Both the position numbers and the translations under genes were made by a program. Shown one piece after another: positions 13,414-14,700 of a stretch of 14,700 nucleotides of DNA (position 1 is its first letter; each line of letters starts with the position of its first letter). The notes under the pieces were generated by a model. That model was not told the origin of the DNA, searched no databases, and saw only the letters and a list, made by a program, of their open reading frames with translations. The stretch is from JANPCX01 sp046049865 (GTDB lineage: Bacteria; Pseudomonadota; Gammaproteobacteria; Burkholderiales; Burkholderiaceae_C): the NCBI GenBank assembly GCA_046049865.1, contig JBJOQO010000078.1:1-14700 (forward strand), given 5' to 3'.

Positions 13414-14700
13414 CACCTCCTCCAGCACCGACCTGAGCGCATTGGCTTGGGTTCACGATGAACTGCGCCGCTCGCTGGATTCGGCGCATAAATCTCTGCG
13501 CCGATTTGTGAAAGAATCGGACGCCATGGTGGGTGCCGACGTGGATGCTGTGGATCCCAGCGTCTTGCGCAGTGCCAGGGCTCAAATTCACCAAGGTGTG
13601 GGCGCTTTAGAGTTAGTTGGCTTGTCTGCCGCTGCAACCTTGTTGCGCGCGAGTGAGGCTGCGGTTCAGCGGTATGTCTCCAAACCCGGAAAGTTAACTT
13701 CCCTGGTGGTTGACGATATCGAAAAGGCCTCTTTCGCCTTGCTCGACTACCTTTCTCGCATGCTGGCAGGTGGTCAGGTGTCTCCACTGTCGCTGTTCCC
13801 CCAATACCGTGCGGTGCAAGAGATCGCCGGCGCAGATCGTATACACCCGGCCGACTTATGGACCGTAGACTGGCAATGGCGCGCGCTGCCGGACGATTCA
13901 AACGCCAGTCCACGAAGCGCGGATGCGGCAACTCTGTCTGCGTTAGAGCAGCAGATGCTCACGATGATGCGCGGCGCTTCTAGCGCCGTGTTTAAGCGCA
14001 TGAGCGATATTTTTGCGGGACTCGGTGCTGGGGCGGATCAAGCCCAAACTGCGTCGCTTTGGAAAATGGCAGCAGGCGCGTTTGAGGCTCAGGCCGCAGG
14101 CTTGTTCACTTCTGACGTTTACAGCAAGCGCCTGGCGTCTCGTTTGCTTACTCAGTTGCGCATTGTCTCGCGTGGTCAGAACGACGTTTCTGAGCGGTTG
14201 GCCCAAGATATTTTGTTTTTCTGTGCGCAGGCTGTGCCCGAAACCGGCAGTGTCGTCTTGCCGCGTTTGCGAGCGGTGCGGCTGACCTGGCACTTGGACG
14301 AGCACGCCGCCGCCGACTACAACACCAGCACCCTGGGTCGGTTCGACCCAGCCATGCTGGCGCAGGCGCGCAAACGTGTGGTGGCAGCCAAGGACTCTTG
14401 GTCTGCAGTTGCAGGCGGGGAAATGCACCGCCTTACAGGTTTGAACGAGCAGTTCTCCTTGGTCAGCGATTCGCTCAAGCGTCTCTTCCCTGGTGGTGAA
14501 GTGCTGGCTTCTGAGCTGCAGCAAGCGATTGCTGTACCTCAGCAATCGGGGGCCGCACCGACAGCGCCGTTGGCTATGGAGGTGGCAACAAGTTTGCTCT
14601 ATGTTGAAGCTTGTTTGGAAGATGGAGAGCTGGACACTGATGGCCAGCAAAATCGTGTGCAACGTTTGGCTCAGCGTATGGCGGCAGTGCGTCAAGGCGC
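13394..14700 (+). CDS. pilL: Pil-Chp hybrid sensor kinase PilL/ChpA, N-terminal part (partial)
   Basis: The frame is open from ATG 13394 to the right edge (435 complete codons, no stop). It is the start of the large CheA-type hybrid kinase that normally carries several Hpt domains, a CheA core and a terminal receiver. The opening SALAWVHDELRRSLDSAHKS and the VATSLLYVEACLEDGELD segment near 405 are typical of Burkholderiales PilL/ChpA. A first Hpt-like bundle covers about 15-120, with H66 in ARAQIHQGVGALELVGLSAA. It lacks the HxxKG(S/T) pattern of a working phosphotransfer site, so it is probably structural. AAGG at 13384-13387 serves the start. Kinase core and receiver are beyond the window, so identity rests on the N-terminus and on synteny with pilGHIJ. 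Confidence 0.88.
   Translation, partial: MQTTSPDTSSSTDLSALAWVHDELRRSLDSAHKSLRRFVKESDAMVGADVDAVDPSVLRSARAQIHQGVGALELVGLSAAATLLRASEAAVQRYVSKPGKLTSLVVDDIEKASFALLDYLSRMLAGGQVSPLSLFPQYRAVQEIAGADRIHPADLWTVDWQWRALPDDSNASPRSADAATLSALEQQMLTMMRGASSAVFKRMSDIFAGLGAGADQAQTASLWKMAAGAFEAQAAGLFTSDVYSKRLASRLLTQLRIVSRGQNDVSERLAQDILFFCAQAVPETGSVVLPRLRAVRLTWHLDEHAAADYNTSTLGRFDPAMLAQARKRVVAAKDSWSAVAGGEMHRLTGLNEQFSLVSDSLKRLFPGGEVLASELQQAIAVPQQSGAAPTAPLAMEVATSLLYVEACLEDGELDTDGQQNRVQRLAQRMAAVRQG

Overview
The window is chromosomal DNA from a betaproteobacterium of the order Burkholderiales, most likely Comamonadaceae. This rests on the gene order and on how closely FtsZ, LpxC, rubredoxin and the Pil proteins match the pattern of that family; no database search was possible. 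Coding density is high. I see no tRNA, rRNA, CRISPR array, transposase or phage gene, and no stretch over 300 bases without a gene.

Left part (1-5293, + strand): the distal end of the division and cell wall (dcw) cluster, in the order ddl (3' end only), ftsQ, ftsA, ftsZ, lpxC, then two small membrane-protein genes of unknown function. Ddl makes D-Ala-D-Ala for peptidoglycan. FtsQ, FtsA and FtsZ build the divisome. LpxC commits UDP-GlcNAc to lipid A. Two intergenic gaps stand out. The ftsA-ftsZ gap (211 bases) holds two short overlapping reading frames and competing hairpins. The ftsZ-lpxC gap (171 bases) holds a nested inverted repeat and a -10 box placed so that lpxC mRNA may be leaderless.

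Middle part (5312-9001, - strand): a convergent block transcribed thiD-like kinase, hemL, mpl. These serve pyrimidine/vitamin-type phosphorylation, tetrapyrrole synthesis and murein-peptide recycling. The ThiD-like protein lacks several hallmark ThiD motifs. A strong hairpin covers its stop codon.

Right part (9162-14700, + strand): a 57-residue rubredoxin gene divergent from thiD, with a 7-bp inverted repeat over its probable -10 box. It is followed by a Pil-Chp type chemosensory cluster: pilG, pilH (single-domain response regulators), pilI (CheW-like adaptor), pilJ (transducer) and the first 435 codons of pilL/chpA (multi-Hpt hybrid kinase). Together these form a signalling pathway that controls type IV pilus twitching and surface responses.

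Most of the window is conserved core genome. The less explained items are the two short frames before ftsZ, the divergent kinase, the two small membrane proteins, the structured ftsZ-lpxC gap, and a short frame overlapping the pilL start.
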